Shown one piece after another: positions 17,520-26,723 of a stretch of 64,000 bases of DNA (its first letter is position 1; each line of letters starts with the position of its first letter). The notes under the pieces are model-generated. The model had not been told where the DNA came from. It ran no database searches and worked only from the letters and a program-made list of their open reading frames with translations. The stretch covers positions 19,119-83,118 of the forward strand of contig NZ_JAAVUY010000026.1 of assembly GCF_018449695.1 (NCBI RefSeq), read 5' to 3'. Both the position numbers and the translations under genes were made by a program. This DNA comes from Bradyrhizobium sp. dw_411 (lineage in GTDB: Bacteria > Pseudomonadota > Alphaproteobacteria > Rhizobiales > Xanthobacteraceae).

Positions 17520-17664
17520 GGCGAGTTCCGCGTTCCGATCCGTTTCAAATGGCGCGGGATCAAGTCTTTGGTGCGGAAAATGTTTCCGGCGATCGCCTAA
17601 TTGGGCGTCTTTCTGGTGAAATTTCGATTAAAAGGCCGCAAGTTGTTCCCCAAGCAGGGCAAAG

Positions 17665-17697
17665 AAAAGCCCCGGCCGCAGAGGGCCGGGGCTTTTT
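17665..17697. terminator. Strong bidirectional intrinsic terminator
   Basis: AAAAGCCCCGGCC (17665-17677) pairs perfectly with GGCCGGGGCTTTT (17684-17696) around a 6-base loop, with T-tracts on both strands. It lies just past the stop of the glycine-rich secreted protein gene (minus strand) and ends that transcript; it would also stop plus-strand readthrough. Confidence 0.9.
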
Positions 17698-17720
17698 GAG
17701 GTCCGGATCGGACGATTGGA

Positions 17721-17990
17721 TCAATAGCAGCGATTGACCACGCGCCAGCGCGGTCCCCAGGGGGTCGGGACCAATCGCCGCACATAGCAGCCGCCGTAGC
17801 CATAGCCGGCATAGGCGCCGTACCCGTAATAACCGGGGCCGCCGGCGAAGAAGCGCGGACCGCCCCAGCCGCCGCCGTGCCATCCACCATGCCACCCATG
17901 GCCGCCGAAGGCCGAGGCAGAGGTCGGCGCCAAGGCGGCCACACCCAGCGAAGCCGCGGCAACTGCAACAAGCGAGAGTTTGCGTAACAT
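17721..17990 (-). CDS. Gly/Tyr/Trp-rich secreted protein
   Basis: The 89-residue protein has a clear signal peptide (LRKLSLVAVAAASLG...ASAF). The mature part is made of Gly, His, Trp and Tyr repeats (GWHGGW, YGYGAYAGYGYGG) ending in a short motif with YVRRLVPTPWGPRWR and a terminal NRCY with two cysteines overall. Such proteins are common in Bradyrhizobium and of unknown role; a surface or cell-wall function is possible. The start at 17990 has GGAG upstream (as GGAGAACGAC before ATG). A strong terminator follows. Confidence 0.8.
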   Translation of the reverse strand: MLRKLSLVAVAAASLGVAALAPTSASAFGGHGWHGGWHGGGWGGPRFFAGGPGYYGYGAYAGYGYGGCYVRRLVPTPWGPRWRVVNRCY

Positions 17991-18274
17991 GTCGTTCTCC
18001 TCAACGTTTGGCGCCGTCGGCGCCATCAGGTGAAACGTGCTGCCCCGTAAGCCTCGACAGGCGAGGCGTGCGGTTGATGGAAGCCTATGTCCGGCAAGCT
18101 GAACGCAACCGGGACGATCGCTTCAGAAAGGGTTCACCTTCGTGAAATTGTTGTAATTCCGGGCCTTAAAGCAGGCGCCGGCAGGTCGGCGGCATTTCAC
18201 CTGATCGCTTGCCGTTCACAGGCTACGCCGATATAAGCCCGGCAACTTCCATCAGCGTTTTCAAGGACGAAACC

Positions 18275-18697
18275 ATGGCGATCGAACGTACCTTTTCCAT
18301 CATCAAGCCGGATGCGACCGAGCGTAACCTGACCGGCGCCATCAACGCGCTGATCGAAAAGGCCGGACTTCGCATCGTTGCGCAAAAGCGCATTCGCATG
18401 ACCCGCGAACAGGCCGAAACCTTCTACGCCGTGCACAAGGCGCGGCCGTTCTTCGGCGAACTGGTGGATTTCATGATTTCCGCACCGGTCGTGGTTCAGG
18501 TTCTCGAAGGCGAAAACGCCGTTCTCAAGCATCGCGACGTGATGGGCGCCACCGATCCTTCCAAGGCCGCCGACGGCACCATCCGCAAGCTGCATGCAAA
18601 GTCGATCGGCGAAAACTCGGTGCACGGTTCTGACGCCGCCGAGACCGCCGTGATCGAAATAGCCCAGTTCTTCTCTGGCAACGAAATCGTCGGCTGA
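18275..18697 (+). CDS. ndk: Nucleoside diphosphate kinase
   Basis: Ndk transfers the gamma phosphate between nucleoside triphosphates and diphosphates through a phosphohistidine. The 140-residue protein has IKPDATERN at the start and the NSVHGSD active-site motif with the catalytic His near residue 117. The start at 18275 fits the family N-terminus; a longer open frame upstream does not. A 12-bp hairpin ends the unit. Confidence 0.97.
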   Translation: MAIERTFSIIKPDATERNLTGAINALIEKAGLRIVAQKRIRMTREQAETFYAVHKARPFFGELVDFMISAPVVVQVLEGENAVLKHRDVMGATDPSKAADGTIRKLHAKSIGENSVHGSDAAETAVIEIAQFFSGNEIVG

Positions 18698-18717
18698 TCG
18701 ACACGTCAAAGCATTGA

Positions 18718-18751
18718 TTGAGAGTCTGACTGGTTCTGATCAGACTCTCAA
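18718..18751 (+). terminator. Stem-loop after ndk
   Basis: TTGAGAGTCTGA (18718-18729) pairs perfectly with TCAGACTCTCAA (18740-18751) around a 10-base loop, 20 bp past the ndk stop. No T-run follows, so it could also be a feature of the leader of the next gene. Confidence 0.6.
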
Positions 18752-18796
18752 CGATGATGACTGCGGAGGCGGCCGGTTGCGCCAAGGGGGCAGGCT

Positions 18797-19612
18797 GTGA
18801 ATTGGCTGTTGCAGGTGTTTGATCCCGCCAACGTCGGTGCGTTGCTAGCGCAATTCCAAGCCGACGTGCAAAAGCCCGCGTTCTGGCTCTCGGTCGGCAA
18901 GATCATCTGGATCAACGTGCTGTTGTCCGGCGACAATGCGCTGGTCATCGCGATGGCCTGCCGCGGACTGCAGCCCCGGCAGCGCCTGTGGGGCATGGTG
19001 ATCGGCGCCGGTATTGCAGTGATCCTGCTGATCTTGTTCACCGGCATTGTCGCGACGCTGATGGCATTGCCTTACCTCAAACTGGTCGGCGGCATCGCGC
19101 TGTCGATCATTGCGGCCAAGCTTCTGGTGCCGGAAGATGAAGGTGACGACGTCACCGCCGGCACCACGCTGTGGCACGCCGTGCGGATTGTCGTGATCGC
19201 CGACATCGTGATGAGCCTCGATAATGTGATCGCGGTCGCCGCCGCCGCGAATGGCGAACTCGCGCTATTGGTGCTCGGCCTTGCCATCAGCATTCCCATG
19301 ATCATTGCCGGCGCGGCGCTGATCATGATGGTGCTTGACCGGTTTCCGGTCCTGGTCTGGCTGGGAGCGCTGTTGCTCGGTTGGATTGCAGGGGACGTGA
19401 TCGAGAGCGATCCGGCTGTCGATCCCTTGGTGCAGCGGCTTCTCGATGGCGGGCTCGCGCCGAAACTTGACGCGATATCGGCTGTCATCGGCGTACCACC
19501 GCACGACCTTGTCGGATATCTCGCCTCGGTGCTCGGCGCGATCGTTGTATTTGTCTCTGGATCGATCTGGCGCCGGCGCAAACTGCGTCACAGCGAACGT
19601 GCCGCAGCTTAG
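18797..19612 (+). CDS. TerC/YjbE family integral membrane protein
   Basis: The 271-residue protein has about seven membrane helices and the two acidic-Asn motifs of the family, LSGDNALVIA (helix 1) and MSLDNVIAV. TerC-family proteins have been linked to tellurite resistance and to metal export, with manganese proposed for several members; the sequence alone cannot say which applies here. A short hydrophilic segment (YLASVLG preceded by DLVG) precedes the last helix. Its stop overlaps by 3 bp the stop of convergent ppx. I see no yybP-ykoY-type leader in the 99 bp upstream. Confidence 0.88.
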   Translation: MNWLLQVFDPANVGALLAQFQADVQKPAFWLSVGKIIWINVLLSGDNALVIAMACRGLQPRQRLWGMVIGAGIAVILLILFTGIVATLMALPYLKLVGGIALSIIAAKLLVPEDEGDDVTAGTTLWHAVRIVVIADIVMSLDNVIAVAAAANGELALLVLGLAISIPMIIAGAALIMMVLDRFPVLVWLGALLLGWIAGDVIESDPAVDPLVQRLLDGGLAPKLDAISAVIGVPPHDLVGYLASVLGAIVVFVSGSIWRRRKLRHSERAAA

Positions 19613-21111
19613 CGTCTCACGATCGTTCCGGAGCGGCCGAGCAATCTTGCAAGCTGCTTGAAACGGCTGCCGACGCGATCGGCGACCAGATCGACCATCC
19701 GGTGCTCGAACACCAGCATCAATTTACGACCGCGGCTGCGGAAATGCGTGGCGGGCAAGACGCCGGGTCGCGCCGCCGAGATCAGATGGGCGACCCGAAA
19801 GGCCGCGCCGAGCACGCGCGCGCGCTCGTCCATCGCCGGCGGCACCAGCCCCCTGATCGCCGCCGGTGGCTCGTTTTCCTCGCTCAAACCAGCATAACGG
19901 TAGAACACCGACAGTGCGACAAAGGCCCGGCCCTGATGACTGATCGCGCCGAAATTGCCGTTCATGATCAGACTGAGGGTCTCCTCGCCACGGTGATCGG
20001 GATGAACGCGCCATCCGATGTCGGACAACAGGCAGGCGGCATGGCGCAGGCGACGATCCTCGTCGGTTTCGCGCAACTTCACGACCCTGACGAGGCGGTC
20101 GGTCCATCCGATCAGTTCCTGGGCATGACGCGCGGAGCGCGAAAACAACTCGTTCAGGGTCTGCGCGGCGCAGATCAATCCATCCTTGGATCGCTCAAGC
20201 GGCGGCAGCAGCCCGTAGAGCAGGCCTTCGCGCACGCCGAAGGTTGAAAACACGATGGTCTTCGGCTTGGCGACACGAATGATGTATTCGAGCACGAGCG
20301 CGGCATAGGTCAGTAACGGCCGCCGGGCATCGGCGACGGCTTCGATATTGGCCAGCATGTTTGTGGAGGCGAGGCGGCGCAGGCGCTGCGCGAAATCGAG
20401 CGCGTCCGCCGCCGGAATGGAATAGCCGTGCATCACCCGCAGCGGATAATTGCTCTGGATGATGTGGATGCGCGCCAGCGCGCGCCATGTGCCTCCGACG
20501 GCGTAGAACGCACGGCCGCGGCCAGCCTTGAGCTGGGCTACGCCGGAGAGGTCGGTCCGGACGATACGCTCGGCGCGCTTGAGCGATTTATCCGAGGCAT
20601 CCTGCAGCGCCAGACTTCCGAGCGGCAGCGTCACGCCCTGGCGAATGCGGTTACCGCGCACGTCAATCAACTCCAGCGAACCGCCGCCGAGATCGCCGAC
20701 AATGCCATCCGGTTTATGGACGCCGGAAATAACGCCGAGCGCCGATAGTTTGGCTTCGCGCGGACCCGACAGGATTTCAATCTTGACGCCGCAAATGCGC
20801 TCCGCCTTGGCGATGAAGTCGGGGCCGTTGGTGGCGTCGCGGCACGCAGCGGTGGCGATGGCGTGGACGCGGCCGACCTTCATGGTCTTGCACAGCGCCC
20901 GGAAGCGCCGCAGCGAGGTCAACGCCTTGGCGACGGCGTCCGGCGCCAACAGGCCCGTGCTCTGGACTTCGCGTCCGAGCCCGCAAAGGGTTTTCTCGTT
21001 GAAGATAGAGACGAGGCTGCGCGTCATCGTTTCATAAACGACAAGACGCACCGAGTTCGACCCAATGTCGATGACCGCGACGCTGGGGGCGCGTTTGCGC
21101 GGCCGCTTCAC
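19609..21111 (-). CDS. ppx: Exopolyphosphatase / guanosine pentaphosphatase (Ppx/GppA)
   Basis: The 500-residue protein belongs to the ASKHA-fold Ppx/GppA family that trims polyphosphate from the end and may hydrolyse pppGpp. The motifs AVIDIGSNSVRLVVYE (phosphate-1 loop) and GDLGGGSLEL (phosphate-2) are intact. The C-terminal region carries an HD-like helical part, with HAACLLSDIGWRVHPDHRGEE. It lies 12 bp downstream of ppk on the same strand, so polyphosphate synthesis and breakdown share one operon. Confidence 0.95.
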   Translation of the reverse strand: MKRPRKRAPSVAVIDIGSNSVRLVVYETMTRSLVSIFNEKTLCGLGREVQSTGLLAPDAVAKALTSLRRFRALCKTMKVGRVHAIATAACRDATNGPDFIAKAERICGVKIEILSGPREAKLSALGVISGVHKPDGIVGDLGGGSLELIDVRGNRIRQGVTLPLGSLALQDASDKSLKRAERIVRTDLSGVAQLKAGRGRAFYAVGGTWRALARIHIIQSNYPLRVMHGYSIPAADALDFAQRLRRLASTNMLANIEAVADARRPLLTYAALVLEYIIRVAKPKTIVFSTFGVREGLLYGLLPPLERSKDGLICAAQTLNELFSRSARHAQELIGWTDRLVRVVKLRETDEDRRLRHAACLLSDIGWRVHPDHRGEETLSLIMNGNFGAISHQGRAFVALSVFYRYAGLSEENEPPAAIRGLVPPAMDERARVLGAAFRVAHLISAARPGVLPATHFRSRGRKLMLVFEHRMVDLVADRVGSRFKQLARLLGRSGTIVRR

Positions 21112-21123
21112 AGTAATATCCCC

Positions 21124-23412
21124 TTATGACGATTGCTGGCGTTCGGTACGGCGCGTGAGGCGGCGCGGCGAAGATTCCTTAAGCGACTTTCCACGGCCGG
21201 ACAAACTCGGATTCGTCATGAAATAATTATGCAGGTTGAAAGGCTCTTCGCCTTTCGCGGCCTTCATACGCGTTGACGATCCATCCGGCAACAACTGCCA
21301 GCTCTGCTCGGTATCTTTCAGGTTCGCGACCATGATCTGTTCGAGAACCTGCTGATGCACCGTGGGATTTTGCAGCGGACACAACACTTCGACGCGCCGG
21401 TCGAGGTTGCGCGGCATCATGTCGGCCGACGAGATATACACAGCCGCCTTGGTGCTCGGCAGGCCCTGTCCCATCCCGAAGCAGTAGATGCGGCCATGTT
21501 CGAGGAACCGGCCGATGATCGATTTGACGCGGATGTTCTCCGAAAGCCCGGGAATACCCGGCCGCAGGCAGCAGATGCCGCGCACCACGAGTTCGATCGA
21601 GACCCCGGCCTGCGACGCCTCATAGAGCGCGTCGATGATGTCGGGGTCGACCAGCGAGTTCATCTTCAGCCAGATTGCAGCCGGCTTGCCGTGACGGGCG
21701 AAGTTGGTTTCGCCGTGGATGTGTTCCAGCATGCGCTTGCGCAAGGTGAGGGGCGATACCGCCATCTTTTCGATGTCGCTCGGCTCCGCATAGCCGGTGA
21801 TGTAGTTGAACACCCGCGCGGCGTCGCGGCCGATGGCCGGGTCGGACGTGAAATATGACAGATCGGTGTAAATGCGCGCGGTCACCGGATGGTAGTTGCC
21901 GGTGCCGGTATGGACATAGGTCGTGAGGCTTCCAGCTTCGCGGCGCACGATCAGCGACAGCTTGGCGTGGGTCTTCAACTCAATAAACCCGTACACCACC
22001 TGCACGCCGGCGCGCTCAAGATCGCGCGCCCAGCGGATATTGGCTTCCTCATCGAACCGCGCCTTGAGTTCGATCAGCGCCGTCACCGATTTGCCGGCCT
22101 CCGCGGCTTCCGCGAGCGCGCGCACGATCGGCGAATTGTTCGAGGTGCGATACAGCGTCTGTTTGATCGCGACGACGTCGGGATCGCGCGCGGCCTGTTG
22201 CAGGAACTGCACGACGACGTCGAACGATTCATAGGGGTGATGAACGATCAGGTCCTTTTGCCGGATCGCCGCGAAGATGTCGCCGCCATGGTCGCGCACG
22301 CGCTCGGGATGGCGCGGCACATAGGGAACGAATTCGAGATCGGGCCGGTCGAGCCGTGTCAGTTGCGACAGTTCGTTCATCGCCAGCACGCCGTCTACCA
22401 AAAGAACCTCGTCATCGGCGGTGGAAAGCGCGCGCTGCACGAAGGCGCGCAGTTCTTCGGGCATCTTGGCTTCGATCTCGAGCCGGATTACCGATCCCCG
22501 CCGCCGCCGCTTCAGCGCGGTTTCGAACAAACGAACCAGATCCTCCGCCTCTTCCTCGATTTCAAGTTCGGAGTCGCGGATAATACGGAACGCGCCCTGA
22601 CCCTTGACGGTGTAACCGGGGAACAGCCGGCCGATGAACAGGCCGGTGGCTTGCTCTAGCGTAATCAGGCGCACCGCGCCGTCCTTGCCGGTGGGCATAC
22701 GGATAAAGCGATCGATCTTGCCGGGCATACGAATAAGCGCGTTCATCGGCTTGCCGTCGGAGACCCGCGCCAGATGCAGCGCGACGGTAAAGCCGAGGCT
22801 CGGGATGAACGGAAACGGATGCGCCGGATCGATCGCCAGCGGCGTCAGCAGCGGGAAGATGTTGTGGAGGAAGTGATCCTCGATCCAGGCACGCTCGGTC
22901 TTGGTGACATCGCGGCCGTCGACCAGAACGAGGCCGACCTCGGCCAGGATGCCGCGCAGGTCGCGCCAGATCGCCTGCTGGTCGCTGGCGAGTTTTGAAA
23001 CCGTCTCGTTGATAGCCACAAGCTGTTCGGCGGGGGTCAGTCCGTCCGGACTGCGCTCGGCAATGCCCTCGCGCACCTGGGCCTTGATGCCGGCGACCCG
23101 CACCATGAAGAACTCATCAAGGTTATTGGCGGATATCGACAGAAATCTCACCCGCTCGAGCGCGGGGTGGCCGGGATTGACGGATTCTTCCAGCACCCGG
23201 CGATTGAAATGCAGCCAGGAAAGCTCCCGGTTGATGAAGCGCTCGGGGCTGCTGGCCATCGCCGCGCCGGCTTCGGAATCCGCTTCTTTTTCTTTAATAA
23301 CAATAGCTTGTGCGGATTCCATCGAACTCTCATCCATTCCAGTTCTGGCGGTCTGGCCGTCGGAACGAGACCGCTTAAACAATGTGTTATCGAGATGACG
23401 TTTCGATGACAT
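21124..23412 (-). CDS. ppk1: Polyphosphate kinase 1
   Basis: PPK1 makes inorganic polyphosphate from ATP via a phosphohistidine. The long protein has the N-domain start RFINRELSWLHFNRRVLEE, the head domain with HPFPFIPSLG, and the catalytic region with LIELKARFDEEANI, HTGTGNYHP and the C2 domain RVKSIIGRFLEHGRIYCF. The phosphorylated His is expected in HAKLSLI. The start is uncertain: Met at 23412 is given, but Met at 23337 would trim about 25 residues of a charged leader that the family does not need. It leads the ppk-ppx operon, 48 bp after hda. Confidence 0.95.
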   Translation of the reverse strand: MSSKRHLDNTLFKRSRSDGQTARTGMDESSMESAQAIVIKEKEADSEAGAAMASSPERFINRELSWLHFNRRVLEESVNPGHPALERVRFLSISANNLDEFFMVRVAGIKAQVREGIAERSPDGLTPAEQLVAINETVSKLASDQQAIWRDLRGILAEVGLVLVDGRDVTKTERAWIEDHFLHNIFPLLTPLAIDPAHPFPFIPSLGFTVALHLARVSDGKPMNALIRMPGKIDRFIRMPTGKDGAVRLITLEQATGLFIGRLFPGYTVKGQGAFRIIRDSELEIEEEAEDLVRLFETALKRRRRGSVIRLEIEAKMPEELRAFVQRALSTADDEVLLVDGVLAMNELSQLTRLDRPDLEFVPYVPRHPERVRDHGGDIFAAIRQKDLIVHHPYESFDVVVQFLQQAARDPDVVAIKQTLYRTSNNSPIVRALAEAAEAGKSVTALIELKARFDEEANIRWARDLERAGVQVVYGFIELKTHAKLSLIVRREAGSLTTYVHTGTGNYHPVTARIYTDLSYFTSDPAIGRDAARVFNYITGYAEPSDIEKMAVSPLTLRKRMLEHIHGETNFARHGKPAAIWLKMNSLVDPDIIDALYEASQAGVSIELVVRGICCLRPGIPGLSENIRVKSIIGRFLEHGRIYCFGMGQGLPSTKAAVYISSADMMPRNLDRRVEVLCPLQNPTVHQQVLEQIMVANLKDTEQSWQLLPDGSSTRMKAAKGEEPFNLHNYFMTNPSLSGRGKSLKESSPRRLTRRTERQQSS

Positions 23413-23460
23413 TGACGTTCCCGGCCCGGGCGTCGTCAAGGTACCAAGACAGGGGAAACG

Positions 23461-24138
23461 TCAGGCATCGCGCAACAGGTCGGCCGCCAATGCCCGGGTC
23501 ACCGGCCGGCCCAGCCGCAGGGCTTCGGTATCCAGCAGCTCCACGGCCTGCCGCACGGCGGCATAAGAACGCTCAATCCGGGTTGCGAGATAGCTTACCA
23601 CGGTCTCGTCGACAGTCAGTTGACGGTCCGCACAGAATTTGACGATCAGCGCCCGAAACAACTGGTCGTCCGGTGGCAACAGCAGCACGGTCGGGACCGC
23701 GCGCAGGCGCGAGCGCAGATCGCGCAGCTCGATCTGTAACGCCGTGGGCGGTTCGCGGGCCGTGATCAGAACGAACGCGGCATCTTCGCGCGCCAGGTTC
23801 AACAGATGGAATAGCGCCCGTTCGTCGAGGTCTTGCGATTTCAGATCTTCGACCACCAGCGCGCCCGTCGCCAGGGCGCCGGGCACCGCCGTCGCGGTCA
23901 ACGCATGCGCGGAGATCGAGCGCGCGCCGGATTCCTCGGCCCAGATCGCGGCGAGGTGGCTCTTGCCCGAACCCTCGGGCCCCACCAGCAGCATGACGCG
24001 GTTCGGCCAGTCGGGCCAGCTATCGACCAATGCGAGACCGGCGGCATTGGCCGGGCCTTCATGGAAGTTGTCGCGTGTCAGGCTCTCCGCATGCGGCAGC
24101 GCAAATGCGAGCTGACGAGGTTGAACGCGGCCTGCCAC
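23461..24138 (-). CDS. hdaA: DnaA-related regulator Hda (HdaA)
   Basis: Hda works with the sliding clamp to stimulate ATP hydrolysis by DnaA and so prevents re-initiation. The 225-residue AAA+ protein has a clamp-binding-like N-terminus (VQPRQLAF, with the QL.F pattern), Walker A GPEGSGKS at 53-60, Walker B-like VVEDL and a C-terminal sensor 2 helix region. I chose a GTG at 24138 with GGAG 8 bp upstream; the same frame runs 37 codons further, through a repetitive AT-richer stretch and the end of the preceding gene, and is unlikely to be translated. Its position beside ppk is conserved in alphaproteobacteria. Confidence 0.9.
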   Translation of the reverse strand: MAGRVQPRQLAFALPHAESLTRDNFHEGPANAAGLALVDSWPDWPNRVMLLVGPEGSGKSHLAAIWAEESGARSISAHALTATAVPGALATGALVVEDLKSQDLDERALFHLLNLAREDAAFVLITAREPPTALQIELRDLRSRLRAVPTVLLLPPDDQLFRALIVKFCADRQLTVDETVVSYLATRIERSYAAVRQAVELLDTEALRLGRPVTRALAADLLRDA

Positions 24139-24178
24139 ACAAGTCTCCAAGCCGGGGTCGACCGGCACGTGATTTCCC

Positions 24179-24208
24179 AAATCCGGATTTTCCAAATCTG
24201 GATTTCCG
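24179..24208. repeat. Short imperfect tandem repeat with 12-bp palindrome
   Basis: AAATCCGGATTT (24179-24190) is a perfect palindrome and is followed directly by an imperfect copy, AAATCTGGATTT, about 15 bp later. It lies in the 74-bp gap between the CDP-alcohol phosphotransferase stop and the hdaA GTG. It could be a regulator site or a mini-repeat. Confidence 0.5.
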
Positions 24209-24212
24209 AACT

Positions 24213-24755
24213 CTAGCTCGCTTCGATCGTGCTCATGTGCCGCACCCACTCGACGAGATAGAAGGATACGGAAACCAGAGTAAAGACGGTGACAAAACCC
24301 ATCAGGATCAGGTCATACGGCCTTGGCGTGAAGCCGAAGCCGAGCGCGGCGAGGATCAATGCCGCAAACGCCACCTGCGCCACCGTATTGAGCTTCGACA
24401 CCATCAGCGGTTTCATCGGAATCGGTTTGCCGAACAACCATGACACAATCACGGCGGACACGATCATGATGTCGCGCGACACCACCAGGATGACGATCCA
24501 GCGCGGCACCGCGCCCCAGATCCCGAGCGCCACATAGATCGAGACCAACAGCGCCTTGTCCGCGAGGGGATCGAGCAGCGCTCCCAATTCGCTGGCCATG
24601 TTGAAGCGCTTGGCGAGAAAGCCGTCGACCGCGTCGCTGACGCCCGCGATGACAAAGATCGCAAACGCGATCTCCATCTGGCTGGAGGCAATCGCCCAGA
24701 CGATAATCGGCACCAGCAGGATGCGGCCGAGGGTAATGATGTTGGGTATGCTCAC
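24213..24755 (-). CDS. CDP-alcohol phosphatidyltransferase family protein
   Basis: The 180-residue integral membrane enzyme has the CDP-alcohol signature at residues 40-65: SDAVDGFLAKRF followed by GALLDPLADK (DG-x2-A-(K)R...G-x3-D-x3-D). About five membrane helices follow the family layout. It starts SIPNIITLGRI, as PgsA does, so phosphatidylglycerophosphate synthase is the first guess, but cardiolipin synthase-like members share this. It precedes hdaA in the same direction and is divergent from purM. Confidence 0.88.
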   Translation of the reverse strand: MSIPNIITLGRILLVPIIVWAIASSQMEIAFAIFVIAGVSDAVDGFLAKRFNMASELGALLDPLADKALLVSIYVALGIWGAVPRWIVILVVSRDIMIVSAVIVSWLFGKPIPMKPLMVSKLNTVAQVAFAALILAALGFGFTPRPYDLILMGFVTVFTLVSVSFYLVEWVRHMSTIEAS

Positions 24756-24910
24756 GGCGCTTCCCGGCTACCGGCCTGATGTGTCGTAACTATCCAGCCC
24801 TTTGCAGGGTGAGCCGGTTCCCGTCTACATAGTACATGCGCCGGCCGCTTGCGAGCCATTGCACATCCATGGAATCCGACGTAACCAGCCGCCTTCATCT
24901 GGAATAGGCC

Positions 24911-25984
24911 ATGATCGACCGTAAAAACGGGCTCACTTACGCGGATTCGGGCGTCGATATCGATGCGGGAAATCGCCTCGTTGACATGATCAAGCCGTTG
25001 GTTCGCGCCACCGCCCGTGCCGGCGCCGACGCCGAAATCGGCGGATTCGGCGGGCTGTTCGATCTGAAGGCGGCCGGCTTCAAGGACCCGGTTCTGGTTG
25101 CGGCCACCGACGGCGTCGGGACCAAGGTCAAGATTGCCATCGATACCGGCCTGCATGACGGTATCGGGATCGATCTGGTGGCGATGTCGGTCAACGACCT
25201 CGTCGTGCAGGGCGCCGAGCCGCTGTTTTTTCTGGACTATTTTGCCTGCGGCAGGCTCGACCCGGAGGCCACCGCCGCGATCGTGGCCGGGATTGCGGAG
25301 GGCTGCCGTGAGTCCGGTTGCGCGCTGATCGGCGGCGAGACCGCCGAGATGCCCGGCCTCTACAAGGACGGCGACTACGATCTCGCGGGCTTTGCGGTTG
25401 GCGCTGCCGAGCGTGGCACGCTGCTGCCGCGCCCGGATATCGCGGCAGGCGACGCGGTGATCGGTCTGGCCTCATCAGGCGTTCACTCCAACGGCTACTC
25501 GCTGGTGCGCAAGATCGTCGAGCGGTCCGGTCTGGGCTTCGACGCGCCGGCGCCGTTTTCGCCGGTCATGACGCTGGGCGGCGCGCTGCTGACGCCGACA
25601 CGGCTCTATGTACGCTCATGCCTGCGTGCGATCCGCGAGACCGGAGCAGTCAAGGGACTGGCCCACATTACCGGCGGCGGTTTCACCGACAATATTCCGC
25701 GCGTGCTGCCAAAGCATCTTGGTGTCGGGATCGATCTGGCGCGCCTGCCGGTGTTGCCGGTGTTCAAATGGCTGGCAGAGCAGGGCGGCATTGCCGAACT
25801 CGAATTGCTGCGCACCTTCAACTGCGGCATCGGCATAATCGCGATCGTGAAAGCGGATGCGGTGGAAGAGGTCAGCGATATTCTGACGCAGGGCGGCGAG
25901 ACCGTCGCACTGCTCGGCGAGGTGATCCCGGCGCAGGGCGAACACCGCGTGGTCTATAACGGTCATCTCGATCTTAAATGGTAA
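24911..25984 (+). CDS. purM: Phosphoribosylformylglycinamidine cyclo-ligase (AIR synthetase)
   Basis: PurM closes the imidazole ring in purine synthesis using ATP. The 357-residue protein begins TYADSGVDIDAGNRLVD and contains AATDGVGTKVKIA, GIDLVAMSVNDL, GGETAEMPGLY and ITGGGFTDNIPRVLP, all family signatures. purN starts 4 bp later, so the two steps are cotranscribed, as in most alphaproteobacteria. Confidence 0.98.
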   Translation: MIDRKNGLTYADSGVDIDAGNRLVDMIKPLVRATARAGADAEIGGFGGLFDLKAAGFKDPVLVAATDGVGTKVKIAIDTGLHDGIGIDLVAMSVNDLVVQGAEPLFFLDYFACGRLDPEATAAIVAGIAEGCRESGCALIGGETAEMPGLYKDGDYDLAGFAVGAAERGTLLPRPDIAAGDAVIGLASSGVHSNGYSLVRKIVERSGLGFDAPAPFSPVMTLGGALLTPTRLYVRSCLRAIRETGAVKGLAHITGGGFTDNIPRVLPKHLGVGIDLARLPVLPVFKWLAEQGGIAELELLRTFNCGIGIIAIVKADAVEEVSDILTQGGETVALLGEVIPAQGEHRVVYNGHLDLKW

Positions 25985-25988
25985 GGCC

Positions 25989-26654
25989 ATGAAACGCCGC
26001 GTCGCGATCCTGATTTCCGGGCGCGGATCCAATATGGCCGCCTTGATCGAGGCCGCAACGGCCGATGATTTCCCGGCCGAGATCGCGGTGGTGATCTCCA
26101 ACAAAGCCGATGCCGGCGGTCTTGCGAAAGCCGCAGCCAGCGGTGTGGCGACCGTGATCATCGAAAGCAAGCCGTTCGGCAGGGATCGCGCGGCGTTCGA
26201 GGCGGTTCTGCAGTCTGCGCTGGATCAAAATAAGATCGACCTGATCTGTCTTGGCGGCTTCATGCGGTTGTTCACGGCCGAGTTCGTGCAGCGCTGGCAC
26301 GGCCGGATGCTCAACATCCATCCCTCCCTGCTGCCGTCATTTCCCGGGCTCGATCCGCATGGTCAGGCGCTGAACGCCGGCGTGAAGATTTCGGGCGCGA
26401 CCGTCCATTTTGTGATTCCGGAAACCGATGCCGGGCCGATCGTGATGCAGGGCGCCGTCGCGGTGGCTGACGATGACACGCCGGACACGCTGGCGGCGCG
26501 GATCCTCGAGATCGAACACCGGATCTATCCGGATGCACTACGGCTTCTTGCCGGCGGCCGGATCCGGCTGGAGGGCGATCTCTGCAAGACGACAGACGGC
26601 GCCGGTCCTGCCGGCACGTTGATCTCTCCCGCGATGCGGCTGCGGGACGTTTGA
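25989..26654 (+). CDS. purN: Phosphoribosylglycinamide formyltransferase (GART)
   Basis: PurN transfers a formyl group from 10-formyl-tetrahydrofolate to GAR. The 221-residue protein has the N-terminal VAILISGRGSNM loop, the catalytic NIHPSLLPSFPG (Asn and His) and HFVIPETDAGPI (Asp). Length is normal with a modest C-terminal extension. It is coupled to purM by a 4-bp gap. Confidence 0.97.
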   Translation: MKRRVAILISGRGSNMAALIEAATADDFPAEIAVVISNKADAGGLAKAAASGVATVIIESKPFGRDRAAFEAVLQSALDQNKIDLICLGGFMRLFTAEFVQRWHGRMLNIHPSLLPSFPGLDPHGQALNAGVKISGATVHFVIPETDAGPIVMQGAVAVADDDTPDTLAARILEIEHRIYPDALRLLAGGRIRLEGDLCKTTDGAGPAGTLISPAMRLRDV

Positions 26655-26670
26655 TCAGCACAATAAAAAT

Positions 26671-26690
26671 CCCCCGGCGCGGGCCGGGGG
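26671..26690 (-). terminator. Intrinsic terminator of the cold-shock gene
   Basis: CCCCCGGC (26671-26678) pairs with GCCGGGGG (26683-26690). Read on the minus strand the stem is followed by ATTTTTATTG, a good U-tract. It sits in the convergent gap between purN and the cold-shock gene, and probably stops both. Confidence 0.85.
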
Positions 26691-26723
26691 GCATCGATGG
26701 CTTTACGCTGATCGTGATGAAGT

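Noticed and set aside
17549..17737. 62-codon plus-strand frame running through the intrinsic terminator
   Set aside because: It crosses a 13-bp terminator hairpin and overlaps the glycine-rich gene on the other strand.
18698..18796. Possible yybP-ykoY (manganese) riboswitch before the TerC-family gene
   Set aside because: The leader is only 99 bp and holds one simple hairpin that is better explained as the ndk 3' end.
23337..23412. Extra N-terminal segment of ppk as a separate small gene
   Set aside because: It is simply the uncertain start of the ppk frame.
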